From Myxocyprinus asiaticus (Eukaryota > Chordata > Actinopteri > Cypriniformes > Catostomidae), in assembly GCF_019703515.2 (NCBI RefSeq), contig NC_059351.1:18135501-18199500 (forward strand): 64,000 nt of DNA. Direction: 5' to 3'. The position numbers and the translations under genes are program-made. Each line of letters starts with the position of its first letter. Position 1 is the first letter of the stretch. Shown piece by piece: positions 13,802 through 27,800 of the stretch. The notes under the pieces are model-generated. The model had not been told where the DNA came from. It worked only from the letters and a program-made list of their open reading frames with translations, and made no database searches.

Positions 13802-16800
13802 TAACACTCATATTATAATAATTGAACATTTCATTGTTTTATATGAATTATATTATCATTACTATATTTAATCAATATCACTTGAGCAAGAGTGCAGAGA
13901 ATATCAGAACACTGTGATTCAGCCGTAGCAATTTTGCTCCACAGGAAATCAAAGATTTTTTTCCATCAATGTTTTCATACTGTGAAGCTCAGTCGTACAG
14001 CACTTTGTTTGACCAAAAATAACAGCTTTTTTATTTTTATTAATGATTATACTTGATTAAAATTTTATATATTTGTTTGATTAAACACCCATCTGATAAT
14101 AAAATAGAATGTTAAAACATGGAATAATTTTATTTTTATTTTTATGGAAAACACAATTTGAGAGAAAAAAAATGAAACAGACTTCATAGGGCCCTACTAT
14201 AATGGTCAGATATGACTAGAGTCCCTCCAATATAAGTCTATTGGATTTTTTTTTTTCTTCAAGTGAAAAAGGCATGTGTGATCTCTTAGTAAGTAACAGC
14301 ACACCTCTCCTCAACAAGACACATGATTTGAGGGATCATTCCTGTCTGTAACAGGATGACTTACACACTGAATGTTTAATATTTACTGTTTGTTTGGTAT
14401 GAGCAACAGTAACAGTGATGCTTGACTCGAGTTAGAAACTACAGCCACCTAAAGACTTGAGTTAGTACAAAAGAAACAAGTTTGAAATTCACAGAAAGGG
14501 TCCTTGTTTCCAAAGAAAACACATGATGATACCTGCAAATAGTGTTGACGTCTGTCCAGCAGATGTGAGAGTCTTTGATCCCAGAGCTGCTGAAAGTCCT
14601 CCTGGAGTGATCGTAGAGACTGTAATGGATTCTGAGTCATGAGGATGAGCAGATCCTGCAGTCGGCTCTCCTCGAATGATGCCACATCACACTGCACCTG
14701 CATCTCAAAGTGACTCTTGAAGTGCTCCGCAAATTTCTTGTACGCCTCCTACAATATTTGACACCTTCAGTTAACAACTCTCAATTAAAGAAACAAAAAA
14801 AATAAAACAACAAATGCCTCTTGGGCTACAAGTATCTTAGCATTTACTGATCAGAAATCAAAGTAAAAACAGTTGTTCATCATGCGGACTCTTACCGCAG
14901 TCACGTGAAGTTTATCGTTCAGCACAGTTGTATTCATGGTGAAATTTGCATGAACTTTCCTCTGAGACTTTGGTATAAATGGCAGCAGATGATAGCTGGC
15001 GGTCCATTCATCACAGGTCACATCATTTAAATGATTGTATGGACGCTCAATAATCAACTGGAACTTTGTGAAGGCCGCCTATTCATGAAGAAAAACCTTA
15101 TGTGAGATTATTGAAAAGAAAACTTCATTGTTTAAAAGTACTGTTTAAGACACCGTGAGCTCACATCAACATTAGCACTTACCTGCAGCTTCTCGTTTGA
15201 TGCGTCAATCTCAGCGATTATATCTGTAGATCTCGGCTTGGTCTGAACGTTACTCTGATCCATTCCAAAGGATACGCTACAGTTGACCTCTGTGAGAGAC
15301 TGAAATAAAATAATCACATGAAATAAAGCTTTGCCTTACTATTCAAAGTGAGAACACAGAGCTTCAGAACAGAGCACACACCTGTCTGAGTGTCAATGAC
15401 AATGTTAATTCAAATGTAAAGGTACTGATCATATTGAGCAGGCATAAAAAATTTTCATAAAGATTTTCAGACTGTTAATCACACTTTGTTCCAATTCTTG
15501 ATGGGAAAACAAGTTCAATTTAACCCCTACTCCATTGTTTCATTTGGTCCTGAACCTCAGTAACGTAGACTCACAAATACCACTATGCCTACGTTCATAC
15601 CGCAGCTGAATGAGGCCAACATCAGATTTTCTGCTCAAATCTGATTAAAAAAAAAATACATTTGTAAGGCTTTTCACAGTAAATTTTAAATGTAGTCCAC
15701 ATCAGACACCGGCCTGAACAGCCAACATTACTAAATGTATAATTAACTTAAAATTAGAATTAGCCATTATTTTGAACTTTTTCCACATTTTATCTAATAT
15801 ATCAGTATGTATTGGAGAAAAACCTTCTTGATGCAACCCTCTACAGACAAGTTGGTGAAAGAATCACCATTGGCTAGTACATTTTTGTTTTTACTCGTAA
15901 GACTTTTGACGACATGTAAGCGTACTGCAACTAAAAACTGAAAAAGATATAAACTGAGAAGGGGGCATCTTCAAATACAGTGCATCCGGAAAGTACATGT
16001 GATTTTTTTCCGTTTTTTATTTTTTATAAATTTGCAACTATTTCAATCAAACTTCTTTCACATTGTCATTATGGGGTATTGTTTGTAGAATTTTGAGAAA
16101 AATAATGAATGTAATCCATTTTGGAATAAGGCTGTAACATAATAAAATGTAGAAAAAGTGAAGCGCTGTGAATACTTTCCAGATGCACTGTATATATATA
16201 TATTGTATTCATATAAGACTTTAAGCAATATAGTATGAGCAATTGTACATTTTGTCATATTGTGCTTTTTAGTATTACAATCAAAACAAAAACAAAAAAT
16301 TTGTAAGTACAAATTTAGCATTTTATCAATTTATAGGATTTCATGAAATTGCATTTATATTAATGATACAAGCGGTCACATTTAAAAATAAAAATAAAAT
16401 AAAAAGATAAATAAAATAAATAAATGTTGGTACCTAATCATGGAAATATAATTCCACTTATAACAATAATTAAAACATTTTTTTATAAAAATAATTTAAG
16501 TGCTACTATATCAAAAGTACAAAGTAAAAACTTTAGGTTTTGTAAAAAAACCTTTCATAGATTTGAATAGCCAATCTGCATAGCCAAGTTGTCAAATTCT
16601 TCCATATTTACAGCGTTTTTTAAAGTTTATTAAATATTTCATAATGTATGATTTTCCCTTTAAATATTTATATTTACACATTTATTACACTTACTACATT
16701 TTGTAGTATGGACCCACTGCAGCCAAATAAGGTCAATTTCCTTCAGAGTGTGCGCTCATGTGACACAACACGCAGGTTTTTAAATCGGCAGCTTTTTATT

Positions 16801-18752
16801 CAGTAAAAGGATCGCAGTGCTTAAGTTCTTCTTCACCACTACACAACACAATCTGTGTCGAGTAAAAGATTAATATTTACTAGCCAGTGGCTAATAACAG
16901 ATATATTTTAGTTGCAGAGCATAAAATTTGGTTGCATATGCAAGTGATTTACTCACAATGTAGAGGGTAGTGATGGATAATGTAGTATTTATAAGTCATT
17001 TGCTGAAGTAATTTGAAATGTAATTATTATCGAAGCTCACAAATGCAAGGCAAGTTTATTTATTTAAAAATGATAAAGAAAACATAAGATTGATATAAAT
17101 CCATTTTAAAACCAATTAAGAACAAAGAATGAGAATATAAAGTAATAAAATAAATTACTGAAATGAAATTATAAATATATATATACAGGTGCTGGTCATA
17201 TAATTAGAATATCATCAAAAAGTTGATTTATTTCACTAATTCCATTCAAAAAGTGAAACTTGTATATTATATTCATTCATTACACACAGACTGATATATT
17301 TCAAATGTTTATTTCTTTTAATTTTGATGATTATAACTGACAACTAAGGAAAATCCCAAATTCAGTATCTCAGAAAATCAGAATATTACTTAAGACCAAT
17401 ACAAAGAAAGGATTTTTAGAAATCTTGGCCAACTGAAAAGTATGAACATGAAAAGTATGAGCATGTACAGTACTCAATACTTAGTTGGGGCTCCTTTTGC
17501 CTGAATTACTGCAGCAATGCGGCGTGGCATGGAGTCAATCAGTCTGTGGCACTGCTCAGGTGTTATGAGAGCCCAGGTTGCTCTGATAGTGGCCTTCAGC
17601 TCTTCTGCATTGTTGGGTCTGGCATATCGCATCTTCCTCTTCACAATACCCCATAGATTTTCTATGGGGTTAAGGTCAGGCGAGTTTGCTGGCCAATTAA
17701 GAACAGGGATACCATGGTCCTTAAACCAGATACTGGTTGCTTTGGCACTGTGTGCAGGTGCCAAGTCCTGTTGGAAAATGAAATCTGCATCTCCATAAAG
17801 TTGGTCACAAGCAGGAAGCATGAAGTGCTCTAAAACTTCCTGGTATACGGCTGCGTTGACCTTGGACCTCAGAAAACACAGTGGACCAACACCAGCAGAT
17901 GACATGGCACCCCAAACCATCACTGACTGTGGAAACTTTACACTGGACCTCAAGCAACGTGGATTGTGTGCCTCTCCTCTCTTCCTCCAGACTCTGGGAC
18001 CCTGATTTCCAAAGGAAATGCAAAATTTACTTTCATCAGAGAACATAACTTTGGACCACTCAGCAGCAGTCCTGTCCTTTTTGTCTTTAGCCCAGGCGAG
18101 ATGCTTCAGACGCTGTCTGTTGTTCAAGAGTGGCTTGACACAAGGAATGCGACAGCTGAAACCCATGTCTTGCATACGTCTGTGCGTAGTGGTTCTCCCC
18201 CACATTTTTGAATGGGTTTTGTTTCACAATCCTCTCCAGGGTGCGGTTATCCCTATTGCTTGTACACTTTTTTCTACCACATCTTTTCCTTCCCTTCGCC
18301 TCTCTATTAATGTGCTTGGACACAGAGCTCTGTGAACAGCCAGCCTCTTTTGCAATGATCTTTTGTGTCTTGCCCTCCTTGTGCAACGTGTCAATGGTCG
18401 TCTTTTGGACAACGGTCAAGTCAGCAGTCTTCCCCATGATTGTGTAGCATACAGAACTAGACTGAGAGACCATTTAAAGGCCTTTGCAGGTGTTTTGAGT
18501 TAATTAGCTGATTAGAGTGTGGCACCAGGTGTCTTCAATATTGAACGTTTTCACAATATTCTAATTTTGAGATACTGAATTTGGGATTTTCCTTAGTTGT
18601 CAGTTATAATCATCAAAATTAAAAGAAATAAACATTTGAAATATATCAGTCTGTGTGTAATGAATGAATATAATATACAAGTATTCACTTTTTGAATGGA
18701 ATTAGTGAAATAAATAAACTTTTTGATGATATTCTAATTATATGACCAGCAC

Positions 18753-18812
<60 letters not shown>

Positions 18813-21800
18813 TATAATTTTTAATTTTTTAGACTAAATGCTATATTAAACCAGATAAATCAAGCATGCAAAAGATGAATGTTGAATTAAATTGATAAAA
18901 AAACAAACAAATAAATAAAATCTGATTTGGGCCATGTTGGATACGTTCACACAACAGCTGATTGTGGCCCAAGATTTTTCCATCATATGGGACACAGGTC
19001 AGATTTAATGTGATTTTTTACATCAAACTAACTGAACAATCATTACTTGGACACTTGATTTACATGTATTTTAGTTAACGTATTCGGTTCCTTTTTAAGG
19101 AAAAAAATAAATAAAATTACAGGCTTCAACAGATTAGTTTGGATTACACATTATAAAATATGAGCATGAAAATATACAGAGGTAGATTTATGTAACAGTG
19201 CTCTTTGCTTGTGACACTAGTGCAGAAACCAAAGTTTCTATATTTCTGAAACTTTAACCTATCAAAATGTGAATCAAGCAAGTAAATGGAAAACAGAAAA
19301 CATTTAGAGAGAGACAGATAGATAGAGAGACAGATAATTATTGATAACTCTACTTAGTTATCCTGCTGTCCTTTGATTTTATGGTATGTTTTGCTCATAA
19401 GAAGACCTAATTTTACATTCTTAACACTCTTGAGCTTCGATGATAATTCCAACATACAGTTATAAATTACTTATTTAAAAGTGTTTTATCAATCAAGATG
19501 ACATTCTACATCATTTGAAGATACACTATATTGCCAAAAGTATTCGCTCATTTGCCTTTAGACGCATATGAACTTAAGTGACATCCCATTCTTAATCCAT
19601 AGGTTTTAATATGATGTCGGCCCACCCTTTGCAGCTATAACAGCTTCAACTCTTCTGGGAAGGCTTTCCACAAGGTTTAGGAGTGTGTTTATGGGAATTT
19701 GTGACCATTGTTCCAGAAGCGCATTTGTGAGGTCAGACACTGATGTTGGACGAGAAGGCCTGGCTCGCAGTCTTCGCTCTAATTCATCCCAAAGGTGCTC
19801 TGTCGGGTTGAGGTCAGGACTCTGTGCAGGCCAGTCAAGTTCTTCCACACCAAACTCGCTCATCCATGTCTTTATGGACCTTGCTTTGTGCACTGGTGCG
19901 CAGTCATGTTGGAACAGGAAGGGGCCATCCCCAAACTGTTCCCACAAAGTTGGGAGCATGGAATTGTCCAAAATCTCTTGGTATGCTGAAGCATTCAGAG
20001 TTCCTTTCACTGGAACTAAGGGGCCAAGCCCAGCTCCTGAAAAACAACCCCACACCATAATCCCCCCTCCACCAAACTTCACAGTTGGCACAATGCAGTC
20101 AGACAAGTACCGTTCTCCTGGCAACCACCAAACCCAGACTCGTCCATCAGATTGCCAGATGGAGAAGCGTGATTCGTCACCCCAGAGAACGCGTCTCCTC
20201 TGCTCTAGAGTCCAGTGGCGGCGTGCTTTACACCACTGCATCCGACGCTTTGCGTTGCACTTGGTGATGTATTGCTTGGATGCAGCTGCTCGGCCATGGA
20301 AACCCATTCCATGAAGCTCTCTACGCACTGTTCTTGAGCTAATCTGAAGGCCACATGAACTTTGGAGGTCTGTAGTGATTGACTGTGCAGAAAGTTGGCG
20401 ACCTCTGCACACTATGCGCCTCAGCATCCGCTGACCCCGCTCTGTCATTTTACGTGGCCTACCACTTCGTGGCTGAGTTGCTGTTATTCCCAATCACTTC
20501 CACTTTGTTATAATACCACTGACAGTTGACTGTGGAATATTTAGTAGCGAGGAAATTTCACGACTGGACTTGTTGCACAGGTGGCATCCTATCACAGTAC
20601 CACGCTGGAATTCACTGAGCTCCTGAGAGCGGCCCATTCTTTCACAAATGTTTGTAGAAGCAGTCTGCATGCCTATGTGCTTCATTTTATACACCTGTGG
20701 CCATGGAAGTGATTGGAACACCTGAATTCAATTATTTGGATGGGTGAGCGATATAGCAATATATTTTGGCAATATAGTGTATATTATTAGATTAGCTTAA
20801 GTGTCCCATCCATGTTAAAGATAATGGATAATTACAATTTGAATTATAACATGCCAGGTTTTGTCATCTGCATGCTCAGGAAATGTTATAAATGGATCAG
20901 CCACAACATTAAAACCACCTGCCTAATATTGTGTAGGTCCTCCTCATGCCACCAAAACAGTGCCAACCCGCATCTCAGAACAGCATTCTGAGATGATATT
21001 CTTCTCACCACAATTGTACAGAGCGGTTAACTGAGTAACCGTAGGCTTTGTCAGTTTGAACCAGTCTGCCCATTCTCTGTTGACCTCTCTCATCAACAAG
21101 GCATTCCCGTCCACAGAACTGCCGCTCACTGGATGTTTATCGGAGTAAATTCTAGAGACTGTTGTGTGTGAAAATCCCAGGAGATCAGCAGTTACAGAAA
21201 TACTCAAACCAGCCCACCTGGCACCAACAATCATGCCACACTCCAAATCACTGATATCAATTTTTTTCCCCCATTCTGATGGTTGATGTGAACATTAACT
21301 GAAGCTCCTGACCCGTATCTGCAAGATTTTATGCACTGCTGCCACCTGGCTGGCTGATTAGATAATTGCATGGATGATTGTTGGTGCCAGATGGGCTGGT
21401 TTGAGTATATCTGTAACTGCTGATCTCCTGAGATTTTCACACACAACAGTCTCTAGAATTTACTCCGAATGGTGCCAAAAACAAAAAACATCCAATGAGC
21501 GGCAGTTCTGCAGATGGAAATGCCTTGTTGATGAGAGAGGTCAACAGAGAATGGGCAGACTGTTTTAAACTGACAAAGTCTACGGTAACTCAGATAACCG
21601 CTCTGTACAATTGTGGTGAGAAGAACTGCATCTCAGAATGCTATTCTGAGATGCAGGTTGGCGCTGTTTTGGCGGCACGAGGGGGACCTACACAATATTA
21701 GGCAGGTGGTTTTAATGTTGTGGTTGATCGGTGTACATATGCGGGTCAGTACATGAGCATCAGCTTTTCAGACCAGTATCTGATATGGGCTGCATCTAAA

Positions 21801-24800
21801 ATATCATGTGAACAAACAACACATTCCGCTGCAGTTGTGAACGTAGCCTGAGAACTAAAGGCAGCTGTTTACTACTACAGTACTGCACTGACTCAGGAGG
21901 AGAAAACGCTACAAATGGAAAGCAACTTTCAATTCCTCCAATGCTGTTGCATTTTTGGCTTGAAAAGAATGCATGACAAGCAGCAAAGAGACATTTCTAG
22001 TAAGTGATCCTGTGCAAATTATAAATCAATAGTTTGTTCACTTGAGAAAATTAGGCCGAACTGCTTTCATACTAACTGTGAACTGTACTGTACTTTTCAA
22101 ATGAACTCGGATGCAGTTCAATTATGTGCAACCAAGTCCAGTAAACAGCTTTAACACCAACCAACCAAACTGAATGTTATTCAAACTCTGGTCTACAATA
22201 AGTGATCCAGTGCAAAGACTGATTAGCCAGAGACTGACCACCGGTATTAAAATGAATGGGAGAAATTGGAACAGCCAACGAATGTAGAGAAGGAAGTCCC
22301 ACCTTACAGGTAAAAGAGCCAGTTACCTTTTAGATACAGACATCACCTGTCAGTTAACTCGAGAACGCGCATGCTTTTTTGCTGAACCAGCCTGAAAAAC
22401 AGTGTTAATTAGCGTGATCTGAGCTAAAAAAGCACAATTTATGAGAACATAGCTGTAAGATTTTACTGCTGATTTTAAATATGTTTTTTGATTGTAATCT
22501 TGATTAGAGGTGAACCGATAGTGAATTTTGCCAAAATGAATATTAAGGTGGAGGGAAAGGCCGATAACCAATTAATCGGCCGATTGTATAAATCGATTTT
22601 AAAAACTATGTAAAAAAAAAATCTTATTCTTTCCTTAGAATATGATGGGCACACAAAAAGAGTCCTAAATTAATAAAATTCCAGATGCAGTTTATTGTTC
22701 AACCAAACTCCCAAAAATAGCCAGAAAAAAATTGGTGCATAACGTTGGACTTTTAAAAATAAACAAGCCTGAAACACACTGGGGACTCTTAGTTTGAAAT
22801 ATGAAAAAAACTACCGGCAACTATCGCCATAGATTTTTGCCGATGATGACAGTTCCAAAAAGCAACTATCGGCACCGATTAATCAGTAAAACCGATATAT
22901 CAGTCTACCTCTAATTTTGAGCAACTGTTTGGGAGATTTCGGTCTCTCCATTCAAGTAGATAGGAGCTGTACTTTTATGCCACTTATTTACATAAATAGC
23001 TGCCTGGGAGTGTTCCAAAGATGGCCGCAGAGTGGACCGACTTGTCATGAAAGTGAGAGATTCTCAGACCAGTTTGAAATGGCATACTACCCATAAAACT
23101 CTTATTACTTCTACCATATCTTGCATGGTAGTATGGCATTCCGACCTCGACCAAGGAGTAATTAACTTACCAGCAGTATATTACAGAGCACTGACTGTTT
23201 CCCAGATCACCTTCTTTGAAATATTTTAAGATATACTGAAAGTTCAGTGACATCTGCACAAAAAATTAGGTTTCTCACCTCCTTTATCTTCCCCTCCAGT
23301 TCTTGTTTGAGTTGATCTCTCTCTTCTGTGATGGCTCTTAAAGACTCAGTGATCTGCTCAGTGTGAGTCTTCTCATTCTCCAGCTGCTCTGTCAAACCAC
23401 CAAGAGACTCGTACTCCACAGTCAGCTGGTTTCTCTAAAGAAAGAGTAAATCCAGTTAAGAGACAGGATGCTTTCTTGCCAGTGTGAGTGGTGAAAACTT
23501 AAAATACTGTGATAATGATACACCATACTGCAGCTCAGTTAACTTCACAGGCATAACCATTTTTTAATTTTGAGCTTAAGTCCCTTACCGTCTCCTCACT
23601 CTTGTGAAGATCACGTCTCAGCACGTCACTCTCCTTTCTGGCTCTCTCTAGCATGTCCTGGAGCTCATCCTTGTCTTTATTAAGTGAGGTGAGGCTTGAT
23701 TTGAGGTTCTGGATCTCGGAGTCATGTTGGTCCCTTACGGTTTTCAAAGTTGAAAGATCTACACTCATTTTACTCAACTAACAAGAAACAGAATAAGAGA
23801 CTTTCAGCATTTAATCACCTAACTGTAACAGATAAATCAATAAACCTCAAAACAGCTGACCTGTTGTTGAAGTTGAGACTCCTTTGCAGCACTCTGGGTC
23901 ATTAGGTCAGCGTTCTCTTTCTGCTGTTGCTTTAGTTCTTCTTTAGTGATGTGAAGTAACTCCTGATAGGTTTTGGACTAAAAAGAAGTAAACAAAAGGC
24001 AATTAAATAAGTAAAAGGTTGTTTTGTTTTTTTTCGGAGCTCTAAGCAAATGAGTGAGACAATAGGTGACCAACAGTGCTGCTTACAGTCTCAGCTGCCT
24101 CTTGAAGGTCTTTCCTGAGTACCACACTCTCATTTCTTAAAGACTTCATCTCCACACTGAGTGCTTGAATCTGGACAAGAATAAAAAGAAACAAACATTT
24201 GTAAAATCAAATCACACAAACACACTAATCTCATGCAGCCAGACGTTTGACTATCAGCGTAAAGTCTGGTCAACTTTTCAGATTCTTTTGAAATTTGTAT
24301 TCTAGCAGCCCAGGAGCTTGTAAACAAAATACTGTTTCATGGCAGACCATTTTAAACCTGTATAGCCTGACACAGAGAGCTGCATACAAGCCAGCCAATC
24401 AGATTGGAACACAGATGATTTAAATCAGCTTTTGTTGTTTGTGTGCACACAATGCATGAAATGGCCCATGAATGTTCTGTGGACTTGCCATAAACACACA
24501 CCTGCTCAAGCTGAGCTTTCTGCTTCTCTTGTGGACTCGACGGACCAGACACGAGACACTTCTTCTGTTTGAGCTCTCCTTGGACCTGAATAAGCTGAAG
24601 AGAGATTTTAAAAGTAAACAATTTCACACTGTTTAATATTAAACCTCCAAGGGCCTAATAATAAAAAAACAAAAAAAAAACAACACATACACAATTTCAT
24701 GTTAAAAGTGTCAAACAAATGTCAAAAAAGCAAAAATTGAAAAGCATGCTCTCATTCATGTGCTTGTCATTGTTAGATGATCTGTATATAGCAAACAGTC

Positions 24801-27800
24801 CTGAATGGGATTTATTTTAAGAACATTTTTTAAAAATGTTTGTTTATTTGCAATCACACTTTTTGACCAGTGAATTTCCATGACTTGTTTGTGATTTCTG
24901 TAAACTAATTTTTAAAACAAATTGTGATTCAGACTGATTCGCTAATGAACCATTCAGAACATTAACACTAACTAAAAAGAACCTGCTCAAATTAAAAATT
25001 AACTAAAACATTTATTTTAACAAATTGGACACAACTATGGCTTGGAAGCAAGTTTTACAGGACACGAGTTCTAACCAAGAGCAATATTTAGGTTATTAAT
25101 TTCTTTAGAACAGAGCGTAAACAGAAGCATCTATATTCACAATAGAAATTCCCATGACTTCTCCAGGCCTGGAAAAACCCTATTCTAAAATTCCCTGATA
25201 TTTCCATGTTTTCCAAGAGTGTGGGAACCCTGCTATGTTCACATTTAAGGCCTTTACACACCAAACACAAATCTTTGCTGCAATTAACATTTTGAATCAA
25301 AACAATGGATTCCTAATGAGCCATTCACACCTGGAGCAAAAATTCGTGCTGAATCGCACAGTGACGACGCGAGACTTTTTTTTTTTTAGAGCGAATATAC
25401 TTTTTTTCTTCGTCGGTCGATGAAATGCCCTGACCAATAAAATATGAGCTTTGGATCACTAGTCAGAAGCCATTGCAGTAATCAAAACCAGCACAACAGG
25501 AGGCGCTAAACCACAGAAAGCTGTTTTGACCACCGACATTGTTATAATTAATAATTATAATTTTCTTTATTTATCACATTATACATTTGCACATATCCCA
25601 GCTAGGCTGGGGTCAGAGTGCAGGGTCAGCCGTGATACGGTGCCCCTGGAGCAGATAGGGTCAAGGGCCTTTCTCAAGGGCCCAACAGTGGCATCTTGGC
25701 GGTGCTGGGGCTTGAACCTCCGACCTTCTGATCAGTAACCCAGAGCCTTAACCACTGAGCTACCATTGAAGGAACGTTATGGGCTCAATACAAGTTAAGC
25801 TCAATCGACAGCATTTGTGGCATAACGTTGATAATCACAAAAATTCATTTCGACTCATCCCTCCTTTTCTTTAAACTTACAATGGAAGTGAATGGGGGGC
25901 CAATTTTTGAACAAAAATACTAACTTTTTCAAAAGTATAGCCACAAGATAAACGATATGCATGTAACCATGCCACTTACAAACCTTTTCTATGTAAAGCC
26001 AATTTTCCAACTTTGTTACCATGATGATTTAATGTCAACAAACCCTAAAACAACTGTAAAAAAACGACTTTACAACTCAAATACATGAGTTTTCACAGAA
26101 GAATTAATGTGTGTGCTTTTATACAATTATAAGCTTCACATTTCTCCATTTACACCCTCCAAAAACTTGGCCACACTCACTTTCATTGTCCCCATTCACT
26201 TCCATTGTAAGTGCCTCACTTTAACTTCGATTTTTGCTTTTCCTTTTTATTTATCCCCTTTTTCTCCCAATTTGGAATGCCCAATACCCACTACTTAGTA
26301 TGTCCTCGTGGTGGCATGGTTATTCACCTCAATCTGGGTGGCGGAGGACAAGTCTCAGTTGCCTCCGCTTCTGAGACAGTCAATCCGTGCATTTTATCAC
26401 GTGGCTTGTTGTGCATGACACCGCGGAGACTCCCAGCATGTGGAGGCTGATGCTACTCTCCGTGATGCACGCACAACTTACCAGGTGCCCCATTGAGAGC
26501 GAGAACACTAATCACGACCACGAGGAAGTTACCCCATGTGACTCTACCCTCCCTAGCAACCGGGCCAATTTGGTTGCTTAGGAGACCTGGCTGGAGTCAC
26601 TCAGCATGCCCTGGATTCGAACTCACGACTCCAGGGGTGGTAGGATTTTTGCTTTTTTTTAAAAAGAGGAACAAGTCTAAATTCATTTTTGTGGTAATCA
26701 ACATTACGCCACAAATGCTGTCGATTAAGCTCAACTTGTATTGAACCTGGAATATTTCTTTAAACACTTTTGGAACTCAAGAAAGATATCCTGAACCAGC
26801 AGTGAGGATGTGCATTTCCGTTTGCATTAAATTGCTGCATTACTGCCTTCATTCCCTTTAAAATGTATCGGATTTTATGTGGATTGTCTTTACAATTTAT
26901 TCCATATTGCTGCATATATTTATTTTTTTTGCCTTTGCATTCAATCTTATGTGAGTTCTCTTGCATCTCTAATATATATATATATACTGTAGCTGCATCT
27001 TTGCCTTTGTATTACTTTTTTTTAATAAACAACTTTTATAGACCTTAAGTGTTTTTCTTGCCAAATATTATTACTATTGCTGTGACTTGGAGTGCACTGC
27101 AGATATGTCTTTGTATTCAAAATGCTTTTGTATACCAAAAATGTGGTGGTATAGGAGGATACAATTAAGCATTTGTTATAACAGTCATTCTGAGTGCACA
27201 TTACGCAGTGATTTTAAACAAATGTACTTTACACAAGTATATACAGTATGCATGCCAGTGGCATTTAATCACTCGTTCCAAATTATAACATGTTTTATCC
27301 ATTAATATTATATTTTTTTACACTCGATTCTTTCTAATCACCCCTCAGACTGTGTACACATAATAATACTGCCAGTCAACTTGTCCAGCAGGAGAACAGG
27401 AATAGATTTTGTGATGGGCGGACGGCAGACCAGCTGATAGATGCATTGCACCACCGACCGTTAGAGGGGTAAAACTGCTTGTCGATTAACGCCACCTAAT
27501 GTTAAGTCGTGAATGTGTTCATACGTCGGCGATTTGCCTCTCACAATCGCGTCGCCTTTGGTGTGCAAAGTCCTTTAGTATGATGCATTAGGATGGATAA
27601 GGATATATTATAGATTAGGATGATCTATTCATGTCTTTATAAATGAGGCCTCAAATATAACTTGGCTTCTTCTAGTTCTTTACCTCTCTAACACCCTGCA
27701 GTATTTCCTGGAGGTCTACTCCATCATTTGATGTCATACTGGAGGAAGCGTTCGATACGTTACATGCAGCATCTGTCTCTTTCTCAGCCAACAGACGGTC

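Larger units (their letters stand above)
15587..21848. mobile_element. Older DNA element with GCCTACGTTCA ends, host of a transposon nest
   Basis: The left end reads GCCTACGTTCATACCGCAGC. The right end, inverted, reads GGCTACGTTCACAACTGCAG. Between them lie a small MITE, two Tc1 elements and a palindromic Tc1 derivative, which together explain more than 3.8 kb of the span. The inverted ends are imperfect and no direct repeat was confirmed, so the outer limits are tentative. Confidence 0.5.
25250..27572. mobile_element. DNA element with CTTTACACACCAAA ends, hosting nested repeats
   Basis: The left end reads AAGGCCTTTACACACCAAAC. The right end, inverted, reads AAGGACTTTGCACACCAAAG. It contains a tRNA-like SINE (25596-25768) and a fold-back element (25781-26750), which itself contains another SINE. 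No transposase is seen. Confidence 0.5.

Noticed and set aside
19685..20314. 209-codon plus-strand frame
   Set aside because: Antisense shadow of the Tc1 transposase.
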